From the NCBI GenBank assembly GCA_963575745.1, contig CAUYUJ010014560.1, positions 488,328 through 552,327 of the forward strand: a stretch of DNA of 64,000 bases, given 5' to 3'. A program made the position numbers and the translations under genes. Each line of letters opens with the position of its first letter. The stretch's first letter is position 1. Origin of the DNA: Prorocentrum cordatum. Its lineage: Eukaryota; Sar; Dinophyceae; Prorocentrales; Prorocentraceae. The notes under the pieces were generated by a model. That model saw nothing but the letters and a program-made list of their open reading frames with translations, was not told the origin of the DNA and did no database searches. Positions 11,697-23,175 of this stretch are shown here, one piece after another.

Positions 11697-13382
11697 CGTT
11701 TCTTCATGTTCGGCGATGACGGGCGTCATGGGGGAGGGGGGGGGGAGGCGGTGGGGGTATGACGTAACGCCCCCCCCTTTTCCGTGTGGCTCCGGCACCA
11801 CAGCCGCGCCCGCGCGCACGATGCGACGAGCGACAAGCGACGACGACGACGACGACGACGCGACCAGCATGTAGGTGGCGATCTGCCCCCCTGCGCCTGT
11901 GTACACCACAACGCTCGCGTGCACCACAACGCGCATGTACACCACAACGCCTGCGTACGTCGCAGCGTACGTCGCAACAACCGTGTGCAGCGCAGCGCCT
12001 GTGTACACTGCAGAGCTCGCGTGCACTACAGCGCCGGTGTACATGTGCACACCGGAGGCAACCATGTGCAACACAGCGCCTGTGTACACCACAATGCTTG
12101 CGTGCACCGCGGCGCCTGTGCACGCCACAGCGCCTGTCTACACCACAACATTCGCGTGCAACGCAGCGCTATTGTACACCACAATGTTGCGTGCATAGGA
12201 CAGGTATAAGGAACCTGTACGTGAAGATGTGCTGCGGAAGCGCCACGCCAGGAAAGTGCTGATAATCGAATGCGACGTGTTTCCCTTTTCCTTTTTCCCT
12301 TCCTCCCTCTCCTCCTCCTCCTCTTCCTCCTCCTCCTCCTCCTCCTCTTCCTCCTCCTCCTCCTCCTCCTCTAATTTTCTCTTCCTCCTCCTCCTCCTCT
12401 TCCTCCTCCTCCTCCTCCTAACCCCCTGTCGTGCGGCTTGGCGCTACAGCGCACGTGCGCAACTCAGCGTGCACCGCAGAATGGTCTATTGAATCGGCCC
12501 ACTTGGTCCTCGGACGGCCAATTTAGCTGGAGCACCCTGGACGCAGATGGGAGGGGTTACGGTAATGCGGGCGAACTCGGAAGAACTCGTAGATTCCCCT
12601 GGCGCTCTCTTGTCTATAAGGATTAGTTTCTGGTGTTATCGGTGGAATCCACAAACGCTCCATTTTGTCATTATGAATCCTTCTAACGTTCTAAATGCAT
12701 CAGTGGTACTGTGTTGCACACGGTTGCTGTGGTGCACACACGCGCCGTGGTGTACACAGGCGCTGCAATGCACGCAGGCATTGTGGTGTACACTGCTGTG
12801 TTGCACACGGCTGATGTGGTGTACGCAGGCGCTGTGGTGTACACAAGAACTGTTGTGCCCACGCGCGCGGTGGCACAAACTGACGCTGTGTTGCACGCGG
12901 CTGCTGTGGTGTACATAAGCGGCGTGGTGTACACAGGCGCTGTGGTGAACGCAGGCGCTGAGGTGCACACAGGCGTTGTGGTGCAGATCGCCGCCTACCT
13001 GCTGGTGCCACCCGTCCTCCGTCATTCCTAAGCATTCCCAGGCGCCGCCGGCGCGAAGCGTGACGTCGTCGACCCCCTCCACCCCCCCAAACGATGGCCG
13101 TCATCGGCCCGGAATAAAAAAACAGGCTCCAGCCGCGCCCACGCGCACGACGACGATGAGCGACGAGCGACGAGCGACGAGCCACGAGCGACGACGATGA
13201 CGACGTCGACGACGACGACTGCGGACCAGACTCCTATGCGGATTCCTACGCGGGCACCTACTCGGATCCCAATACGCACGGCGGCATTGCCCGGAGCGCA
13301 CTGTGGGGGGGAACGTTACGTCGTGGGGGGGGGGGGGGCGGCGGTGGCCATGACGCCCGTCATGCCCCAAACAATAAAAAAA
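11697..13382. mobile_element. Inverted-repeat (foldback-like) element F1
   Basis: This ~1.69-kb block is homologous along its length to 52508-54089 (F2). Its ends carry an inverted motif: TGACGGGCGTCATGG near 11716 and its reverse complement near 13350, and ACGTAACG near 11762 mirrored near 13315. Inside are two arrays of ~18-bp units in opposite orientation (11878-12190 and 12705-12995; plus-strand form GTGCACCACAACGC) around a centre with a CTCC tract and a conserved GAATCGG(C/T)CCACTTGG segment. A second, inner copy of the right-end motif lies near 13082-13110. No transposase frame is seen, so it is probably non-autonomous. It interrupts the hexamer array, whose unit resumes at CCTTCCGGGTGTGAAG. 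No clear target duplication is seen here. The class of transposon is unknown. Confidence 0.7.
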
Positions 13383-13385
13383 TGT

Positions 13386-16060
13386 ATCCTTCCGGGTGTG
13401 AAGAACAAAGAAAACAAACCGCAACCGGAACTGGAACCACCACAAGACAATGACCCAAACAAATTCTTCTGCGGGGTGGGACAAAAAACGGAATTGGAAC
13501 TGGAACCGGACCTAACACCGAAACCGGCAAAAAAAAAAAACGGAACCGGAACGGCAACCAAAACCGTGACCAAAAAATCTTTATGGACGGAGAAGAACAT
13601 AGAACCCTGCACCAAAACCAAAACCTGGCCCACTGAAACCGACTGCAAAACAAAAAAAAACTGTCAACAAAACCACAGCCGGAACAACAACCAAAACCAA
13701 AACCGTGACCTGGGGGGGTCTTCGTCCGCACCCCGAAAAAAAAGAAACCGCAACCCAAACGGCAATACCGTGACCTCGGAAATCTTGGCCAGAGAAACAA
13801 CAAGACACAGATACATAGACCAAGCAAAAAACAATTCAATCATAACCAAAAGGAAAACCGTGCCCTGGGTCGTTCTCGAGCCCGAAAGAACGAAAATAAA
13901 CACGGAACCGAAACCAGAGCTGGAACCGTGAACTGGGATCATTCTGGGCCGAAAAAAAACAAAAACCAAAACCGGAACAAAAACCAAAACGTTGACCCAA
14001 TCTTCTTCCGCACCCCGAACTAGAAAACAATCAAAACCCGAACCAACACCAAAACCCAAACCGGTCTTCTTCTTGGCCGGAAATAAAACAAAACTGGAAC
14101 ACTAACCAACACCGTGACCAAAAAAGTTTGCTTTGAAGCCGGAAAAAAAACGGAACCGAAACCAAAACCTGGCCGACTGCGACCGACCGAATAAGAATGA
14201 AGAAACCAAAACCAACATCAAAACTAAAACCAAATCTAAAACTGTGACCTGGGAACCTTTCCGCACCCCGAAGAAGAAGCCGAAACCGGAATTGGCATTG
14301 GAACCGAACGTGACTTGGGGCGTCCTCTGATCGGACAGAAGAAAAAAGAAACCCTAACCAGAACCAACCAAGACCAGGGGGCTCGTCTTCAAGGCCGCAA
14401 GAAAAAAACGAACCACATAATATAATTACCAGCAAATTTGAATCACAACCAAAACCAAAAACAAAAACAAAACAACAACCAAAACCAAAACCAAAACCGT
14501 GCCCTACAAAATCTTTTTCTGCACCCCGAAGAAAAAAACAGAACCGGCGGAACCACAACCCGAACCAAAACCGTGACCTGGGGGGGTTTTCTTCTGGGCC
14601 CGAAGAAGAACAAAAACCAATACCGGAACTTGAACTGGAACAAAAAACGTGACCAAAAAAGTCTTCCTCGGGCCAAAAATAACAAAAACAAAAAAAACGA
14701 AACTGAACCCAAAACCGAAGCTGCAAACAAAAACCGAAACTGAAACCAAAACCGTAACCGACTGTGACTGACCGAAAAAAAACATAACTGGAACCAAAAC
14801 CAACACCATGGGACATCTTCCTCCGCACCCCGAAGAAAATAGAAACCGGAACTGGAATCGGCATCGGAACCAAACGTGACCAAAAAGGTCTTCGGATCGG
14901 CCAATAGAAAGAAGAGCCCGGAACCGGAACCTGAACCAAAATCATAATCGTGACCTAGGGGGTCTGCTTCTGCACCTTGCAGACTACTGAAACAATAACC
15001 AAAATTAATATCGGGACCAAACGTGACCTAGGGGGTCTTCTGATCGGCCAAAACGAAAAAAAAAAAAAAAAAAAAAAACGGAACGGAACCAAAACCAAAC
15101 CCGCGACTTGGAGGTCTGATTCCGGGCTGGAAGAAGAAAGAAACCAAAACCGGAACGGTAAACATAACCAAAACCGAGACCAATGGGGTCTTCTCCAAGG
15201 CAAGGAAAAAAACGAAACAAAAATTAAGACCGGAATCTGAACCGTGACCTATAGGATATAGGGGATCTTCTTCAGGGACGGACGAGAGAAAAAACAAAAA
15301 CCAAAACCAAAACCGGAACCAACACTGTGACACAAAAGGTCCTCTTCGAACCCGGAAGAAAAAAAAACGGAACCCTAACCTGAACCAAAACCGTGACCTG
15401 GGGGTCTTTTGATGGGTAACAAAAACCAGAACAGGACGGAACCGGAACTGGAACCAAAACAAACTGGGAGTTTTCTTCCGGGCAGATGGAAACCAAAACT
15501 GGAACTGGAACGATGACCAAACCGTAACCTGTGGGGCCGTCTTCGGGGAGGGACAAGGTAAGAAACGGGAACCATAACCAAAACTGCCATCAAAACCTGG
15601 CCGAATGTGATCGACCAGAGAGGAAAAACACCGGAGCCATAACCAAAACCAAAACCATGGAGAATCTTCTTCCGCACACCGAACTAAAAAATAACCTTAC
15701 CGGAACCAAAACCATGACCTTCAAGCATGCTGCCAAAAAACTGAAGGAAACCGGAACCAGAACTGGAACCTGAACCAAAACGGTGATCTGGGGGATCTTC
15801 TTCGAAACCAAAAGAAGAAAGAAACCAAAACTGGAACCGAAATCAGAGCCGAAACCGTGACTCAAAGGGACCTCTTCGAACCCAAAACAAAACAAAAAAC
15901 TGAACTGAGATCAGAACAGGAACCAGGACCGTGACTTTGGATATTTTCTCGAATCCAGAAAAGAAGGAACCATAACCAAAACAATCACCAAAACCATGAC
16001 CGAGGGGTTTGTTTCGAGCATCGAAGAAGTAGGACACTGGAACAGGAACCATAACCATAA
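13386..16060. repeat. AACC hexamer array with recurrent hairpins, main part
   Basis: Continuation of the array beginning at 10945. A higher-order word CTGGCCGACTGTGACCGACC, with variants, recurs near 11495, 13628, 14170, 14755 and 15598, which suggests longer repeat units made of several hairpin units. Minus-strand frames read as Phe/Gly/Val low-complexity sequence and are not genes. Confidence 0.85.
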
Positions 16061-16084
16061 CCAGACCTGTGTATTGTTTAGTAC

Positions 16085-17726
16085 ACGGAGGGAACTGAAT
16101 GAGAGACCTTCTGCACTTTAAGTTTGGGGAGGGAGCCTGTGGAGTATCGGGTGCGATGTTGGACACGAAGGCTGTATAGTACCCGAATGTTGTGTTGGAC
16201 ACGGAGCGAGTTGAATAGAAAAACTGCTCCAAGCTAGGCTTTGGGAGAGTAAGACTGTTGAGTATCGGGTGGTGTCGTGCACAAAGGCTGTGGAGTACCT
16301 GGATGTTGTGTTGGGCGCGGAGGGAGTCGAGTAGGACCTTTTCAAATTAGGCAGCGAAAAAAAGGCAATTGTTGAGTATCGGATGATGCGATGTGCACGA
16401 AGGCTGTGGAATTTCTAGGTGTTGTGTTGAACACGGAAGGAGGTGAGTAGAAGGACCGCTTCAATTTAGTCTTGGGGAGGGGGCCTGCTGAGTATTGGGT
16501 GGTGCGTTGGGCACAGAGGCTGTGGAGTAATTGGGAATTGTGCTGTACACGGAGGGATATGAATATAACATTTGTTCGGAATGAGGCTTTGGGACGGAAC
16601 CTGTTGAGAATCGGGCGCGGTGTTGGACACGGAGGCTGTGGAATACTTGGGTGCTGTGCCGGACACGGAAGGAATTGAGTATGAGGACTGTTTCAAGCTA
16701 TGCTTGCGGAAGAAATCAATTGAATATCAGTTTGTGCGTTGTACACTTACACTAATGCTGTGGGGTACCTGGGTGTTGTGTTGGACACGAAAAAACAAGA
16801 TGAAGACTTTATCACATTAGGCTTAGGAATGAGGCTGTAGAGAACCGCGTGTTGTATACGAAGGCTGTCGAGTATCTGGCTGTTGTGTTGGAAACGGGGG
16901 AAATGACACGTTTCTTTTTCAGAGTTTGATTCGGGGAGGAAGCCTGTTGAGTATCGGGACGGGCATTGGACTCGAAGGCTGTGGAGTACCTGGGTGTTGT
17001 GTTTGGCACGGAGGGAGCCGAATGGAAGGACTGTTTCACGCTAGGCTTGGGGAGGGAGCCTGTTGAGTATCGGGTGGCGCGTTGTACATTGAGGTCGTGG
17101 AACAATTCAGTGTCGCGTTGTACACGGAAGGAATTGGGTAGACATACTGTTTCACATTCGGTTTGGGGAGGAGTCCTGTTGAGTATCGGGTGGAGGGTTG
17201 TACACGAAATGTGTGGAGTACTTGGGCCATGTGTTGCACACGGGGCGAATAGGGTATAACGGGCTAATTCGAATTAAGCTTGTTGAAAGAGATGTTTACG
17301 TAACGGGTGCGGCGTTGGACACGAAGGCTGTGGAGTAGTCGGGTTACGTCTTAGACACGGAAGGAAGGAGCGAAACTGTTTCAAGTTAGGCGTCGGGAAC
17401 AGATTGTTGAGTATCGGGTGGCGCGTTGTACGCCAATGCTGTGGTGTACCTGGGTGCTGTGTTGGAAACGGAAGGGGTTGAATAAAACGACCTGTTCAAG
17501 TTCGGCTCGGAGATGGGACCTGCTGAATATCGGGTGGTGTTGCATACGGGTGCCTTTGAATCCCAAGGGTGTTGTGTCGAACGCGGAGGGGGTTGAATAG
17601 AAGGGCTTTCAAGTTAGGCTACGGGAAGGCAGCTGTTGAGAATCGGGTGAAATAGTGCACACGAAGGCTCTGGAGTACCTGGGTGCTGTGTTCGACGCGG
17701 AAGCAGTTGAGTAGAAGGATGTGTTC
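16085..17726. repeat. ~118-bp satellite, left part
   Basis: Tandem diverged units with the cores TTGGGGAGGGAGCCTGTTG, AGTATCGGGTGGTGCGTTG and TGTGGAGTACCTGGGTGTTG, period about 110-120 bp. It is cut at 17727 by element A and continues from 19266. Confidence 0.85.
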
Positions 17727-19265
17727 CCCAACCATCCTGTGGTGTTGGGTCATCCATTTGAAGGGACAGCGCCCCGCGGTCCTTCCTTCCCTCCTTCCTC
17801 TCCTCCTCCTCCTCCTTCTCCTCCTCCTCCTCCGCCTCCTCCCGCTCCTACCTACATCCCCCATCCTCATCCTCGTAATCGGCATCACCATCACCATCAT
17901 CGCCATCATCATCCCATGCGTCCGTGCCACAAATTTCTGCACACCACTCACGCAGTTCGTGGCCTCATAGGGAGCTCCACCGAAAACCCCAATGGTACAA
18001 TTTTCATCCGTCCCCGCCACCCATTTCGGCACACTCCTCACACGGTTCGTGGCTCTATCGGGAGCTCCAACTAAAGCCCCAATGGCACAATTTACATGCG
18101 ACCCCGCCACTCATGTCGGCACACCCCTAACACGCTTCGTGGCCCTATAGGAAGCTACACCGAAAGCCCCAGTGGCGCAGTTGACCCGCGTCCCTGCACA
18201 TTTCGACACACCCCTCACAAATTTCGTGGCCCCATAGGGAGCTCCACCGAAGGCCCCAACGGCAAAGTTTGCATGCGCCCCCGCCACCCATGACGGCACA
18301 CCCCTCACGCGGCTCGTGGCCCCAAGGGGGCTCCACCCAAGGCCCCAATGGCACAATTTACATCCGTCCCCGTCACACATGTAGGCACACACCTAGCACG
18401 TTTCGTGGCCCCATCGAGAGCTCCACCGAATGCCCCAGTGGCACAATTTACATGCGTTCCCGCCGCCCATTTCGGCACACCCCTCACACGGTTCGTGGCC
18501 CGATATGGAGCTCCACCGAAAGGCCCAATGGTACAATTTACACCCGTCCCCGCCACAAATTTCGGCACACACCCCTCACGCAGATCGTGGCGCAGTTTAC
18601 CCGCGTCCCCGCCACCCATTTCGGCACACCCCTCACACGTTTCGTGGCCCCATCGGGGATACAACCGAATGCCCCCGTGGCACGGTCTAAATGCGTTACC
18701 GCCACCCATTTCGGTACAACCCTCGCAGGTTTCGCGGCCCCATAGGGAGCTCCAACGAACGCCCCAATGGTACAATTTACATGCGTCCCCGCCACACATT
18801 TCGGCACACCCCTCACGCGGTTTGTGGCCTCATAGGGAGCTCCACCGAAAGCCCCAATGGCACACATTACATCCGTCCCCGCCACACATGTCGGCACACC
18901 CCTCACACGTTCCGTGGCCCCATAGAGAATACAACCGAAGGCCCCAATGGTACAATTTACGCCCGTCCCGCCACACATTTCGGCACACCCCTCACGAAAT
19001 TCGTGGCCCCATAGGGAGCTCCACTGAAGGCCCCAATGATACAATTTACATGCGTCCCCGCCACCCATTTCGGCACACCGCTCACACGGTTCGTGGCTCC
19101 ATAAGGAGCTCCACCGAAGGCCCCCTGCCCGCACTGCCCCGCGCTTCGTTCTTGCTGCGGCGCGCTGCCTACGAGAGCTAGTCGGAGTTTGCGCGCCCCC
19201 CTCGTTCGTCTCATCTCCTTCGCTGTACTCGCAACTGCATATGGTTGGGTCCTTCGTCAGGCTTA
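17727..19265 (+). mobile_element. Element A: hairpin leader, pyrimidine tract and 90-bp satellite
   Basis: The leader begins CCCAACCATCCTGTGGTGTT, whose CCAAC and GTTGG arms can pair. It is followed by a CCTTCC/CTCC tract (17775-17850) and then about 14 tandem 90-bp units from ~17930 to 19125, with cores TTCGGCACACCCCTCAC and CATAGGGAGCTCCACCGAA. The tail after the array (to about GGGTCCTTCGTCAGG near 19257) matches the tail of an inverted copy at 57350-58460. The 118-bp satellite is interrupted on both sides, so A inserted into it. The leader resembles those of E1-E4, which carry a different satellite. No protein is encoded. The right boundary is approximate. Confidence 0.7.
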
Positions 19266-20575
19266 AACATGGGAGGGAACCTGTTGAATGTCGGGTGCGG
19301 TGCTGGACACGAATGCTGTTGAGTGTCTGGGTGTAGTGTTGTACACGGAGGGAGTTGAAACGACAAATTGTTTCAAGCTGCACATAGGGAGAACACCTGT
19401 TGACTATCGGATTGTGTGTTGTACACGAAGGCTGTGATCCGGGCGTTGTGTTGGACACGGAGGGGGCAGAGTATGAGGACTTGATCGAGTTAGGCTTGGG
19501 GAAGGGCCTGTAGAGTATCGGGTGGTATGTTGTTCACGAAGATTGTCGAGTAGGGTGTTGTGTTGGAGGAGGGGGGCGGGGGGGGGAGACCGACTCGTTT
19601 TTGAGATTGGCTCGGGGGGGAGCCTGTTGAGTATCGGGTGCGGTGTTGGACTTGGATGCTGTGGAGTAGTTGTGTGTTGTGTTCGATGCGGAGGGAACTC
19701 AATAGAAGGACTTTTGTTAGCTAGGCTTGGGGAGGGAGCCTGTGGAGTATTGGGTAAGGTGTTGGAACCAAAGGCTGTCGAGTACCTGGGTGTTGTTTTG
19801 GAGGTTGAGGGAGCCGAGCGTGCAGATGTGTTCCAACTTGGTCTTCGGGAGAGAGACTGTCGGGTACCAGGTGGTGTGCTGTATACTAATGCTGTGGAGT
19901 ACCTGGGTGTTGTGTTCGACGCGGAGGGAACTGAATAGAAATATGTTTCAAGCCAAGTTTGGGAGGAAGCCTTTTGAGTACCGGGTGGTGCGTTCGACGC
20001 GGAGGGGGCTGAACAGAAATTTGTTTTAAATTAGGCCTCGGGAAAGAACCTGTTGAGAATCTCCTGCGGAATTAGAGACGAAGGCTGTGGAGTACCCGGG
20101 TGATGTGTTGAACACGGAGGGAAGTGAATAGAATGTGTTATTCTGGTTAGGCTTGGGGGTGGAACCTGGTGGGTACTGGGTGGTGTTACGTACCAGGCAG
20201 GAATGTTGCGGGGAACCCGGGTGTTACGTTGGAAACAGAGATAGAGGGAACTGAGTAGCAGGGTCTTTTTCAAATAAGGCTTGGGGAGGGAGCCTGTTGA
20301 GTATTGGGTGGTGTGTCGTACACGATTGCTGTGGACTACCTGGGTGTTGCGTTCAAAGCGGCGGGAGTTCAGCAGAAGGACTGTTTCAAATTAGGTTCGG
20401 GGAGGGGGCTTGTTGAGTATCGAGTGCGGTACTGGACGAGATGGCTGTGGAGTTCTCGGGTGTTGTGTTGTGCAAGGAGAGGCTTGAGTATAACGACTTG
20501 TTCAGGTTAGGCATGGGGAGAGAACCAATTGAAGATCGGGTGGTGTGCTGGACACGGAAACTGATCAACCATTGG
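19266..20575. repeat. ~118-bp satellite, right part
   Basis: About eleven more units of the satellite seen at 16085-17726, in the same orientation. The first unit resumes in mid-repeat at GGGAGGGAACCTGTTGAATG, as expected if element A split one unit. Confidence 0.85.
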
Positions 20576-20589
20576 AATTACGGATCCTT

Positions 20590-20960
20590 GGAATGACACG
20601 AAGAACCAAACTAAGAACCAACACCGTAACCTGGGGGGTCTTCTTCGAAACTAGAAGAAACAAAAAACCAAAACAATAACCGGAATCGGAACAAGAACCT
20701 GAACCGTGACCTGAAGGGTCTTCCTCGAAACTGCAAGAAAAAAGACACTGGAACCGGAACCGGAACAAGAACAATAACCAAACGCTGTTTTCCCAGGCCA
20801 GAAGAAGAAGGAAACCGAACGGTGATCAGAAAGATCTTCTTCAAAACCCCCCCCCAAAAAGTAATCGGACCCAAAACCAATGCCGGAACCGAAACCGAAC
20901 CCAGAACCTAAACCCAAACCAGAACAGAAACCACAACCGAAACCGGAATCGAAACGAAAA
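20590..20960. repeat. AACC hexamer array, third block
   Basis: Short block of the 10945-16060 family: NNAACC words, CCGTGACCTGGGGGGTCTTC and complementary TCTTC/GAAGA arms are all present. It directly follows the 118-bp satellite, just as that satellite follows the main hexamer array at 16060. Confidence 0.8.
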
Positions 20961-21639
20961 AACACCACACCCATAATGTCGAGAACGGCGTAGACGGCAA
21001 GAAGTGGATGTATCCAAGAAGCGCGATCCCTGCGAGCTCCCTCGCGCAGAGGGTGGAAGCGGGCAAGCACCAGCAAATGCAAGAGTCACCCAGGAAGGCC
21101 AGGTCTCGGCCTAGGCCTTCGCAAGCATGACTCCATTGCTTTCGGGCGCGGCGAGGGTAATCGGGCCAACACTGAAAATCTTGCCGTGTGAAAACTCAAA
21201 CACGGGAGGGATAACCCGTCGTGTGCCAATTGAACCTAGATTTTCACGGGGAACACCACGGGAAATCCTGGGGAGGGCCCCGACGACCTGAGGAACCCCG
21301 AGCCCATGCCACGACCAAAGGTTTGCTTGTTCCACGGCTCTGACTGCGCAATCCTTCTGATCTTGAAGATGCTACAAAGACTGGCCTTGGAGGCCGCTGG
21401 GGGGTCTGTGTTAGATGGGCACCAACAAAGACTGGTCATGAGGAAGAGGGGCAAACATCGGCATTCAGTGTCCATCTGGCGAGGGCGGCCTGGAGAGGAC
21501 GGAAGATGTGCGCAATTGTCGCCCTCTCTCTTGTCTGGAACCCGCGATCCTCTAAGCCCCAACGCTGAACCTCTGCCAAGCGGCCTGGGCATTGCTGGAC
21601 ACGTATGTTGAATCATATAGCTTACATGTCCGCAGTGCA
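20961..21639. other. No recognisable gene
   Basis: Unique sequence between two repeat arrays. The open frames are short and lack conserved motifs. Confidence 0.5.
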
Positions 21640-23175
21640 ATAACTCACGGTTTGGGTGCACGCTGGCAACCATTTCCAACAATTACAAGCAAGGGGGGGC
21701 GAATCATGTTCACCATTGGGCTCTCGCCTGAACGACACGCACGTTCGTCTTAACTGGTTGCAACAATTACACGGGTTGATGGGGTTCAAAATGAGGCACT
21801 CGCATGGGCGCTGCATAACTTCCCCTTTAAAACTTGAAACAACTAAATCATAGAGGGCGGAACCGTGTCCAAAATGAGGCTCTCGCCTGAGCGCCGCGCG
21901 CATTCCCTAAACTCTTGCAGCAATGATACTGGTGAGCGGCATATGTTCAACATTGGCCTCTCGCCTCAGCGACGCGCACATTCGATTTGCAAGCATGGAG
22001 CAGTTACACTTGTGGATGCCATGACAATGGACACCCTAACAATGTTCTAAAACATCGAACACCTGCTTTTTTATGTGTTGGAGATATAATTAAGCATTGT
22101 TTACAAAGCTACACAGTCAGAGAGAGCTCCTTTTCAAATTGGGCTCTCACCTGGGCGCCGCCCACGTTCGTGGTACGTGTTCGCATCAGCTGTGGTACGA
22201 AAGTAGAGGGTGACACCATACCAAAATGAGACTCTCGCCGTAAGGCCGCCCAAATTCGACTCACAAAGTTGGAGCAGCTACGTGGATGGAGGGTGGTCCT
22301 TTTCAGAATGGGGCTCTCGCCGTCGTGCCGCTCACAGTTGTCGTACAGGATTGTAACATCTACAAGGGTGGAAGCGCCACCTTTACAATATGAAGCTCTC
22401 GCCATAGCGCCGCGCACACTCGTCTTATAAATCCGCAACTGGTATAACGATACAAGGTGATACGTGGTCAAACTGTGGTCCTCGCCATGTCGCCGTCCAC
22501 CTTAGTCTTGCACTATTGCAATCACTGCAATGGATGGGAGCGCTTCTCTTCGAAATCGGGATCCGACTGAGCGACACCCACATTCGCCCCAAAGGTTTGC
22601 AACATCTGTCGCGATGGAGGGCGATATCTGTTCAACATGAAGATATTTCGTTAGCGCGGCGCACAGTCGTCTCACAAACTTGAAGAAACTACAACGATGG
22701 AGGCCGGTATATATATATATATATATATTTAAAACAATGAGCTCTCGCCCTCGTAACGCGCGCATTCGTCGTAGAGGACTGCGACACCTAATAAAGAATG
22801 CTGCTACTTTTCGAACATTGTGCTTTGCCGGAGCTCTGCCCCCATTCGCCTTACAAGTGTGTAGCAGCTAGAAGGATGGAAAACGGTTCGTTTTCAACAT
22901 GGGGCTTCCGTTTGAGACTTCACCACATTTAACGTCAATAATACTGTACTGACAACTGCACGGATGGAGGGCGGTTCCTTCCAAAATTATGCTCTCGCTT
23001 GACACTTCTTCGAATCTAATGGGCGTAAACATAAACATGTTCAACCGCTACACGGACTGGGGGCTCTCACTGGACACTTCGCTGAACTTTCTGGAAACAT
23101 GTTATGGGTTCCTTCGAACTTGCCCGTTTCAAAACGGAGCTCTCGCTTGAATATCACGCCCATCGGGCGCTTGTC
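21640..23175. repeat. Degenerate ~85-bp tandem repeat
   Basis: The core GGGCTCTCGCC(T)GAGCGCCGCGCACATTCG recurs in degenerate form roughly every 75-100 bp (near 21718, 21792, 21876, 21955, 22140, 22226, 22311, 22391, 22558, 22738), joined by ACTACACGGATGGAGGGCGG-type linkers. Divergence rises toward 23175. Confidence 0.75.

Noticed and set aside
10945-16060. CRISPR array or CRISPR-like repeat-spacer system
   Set aside because: The hairpin modules are not of constant length, the spacers are hexamer runs rather than unique sequence, and the genome is eukaryotic.
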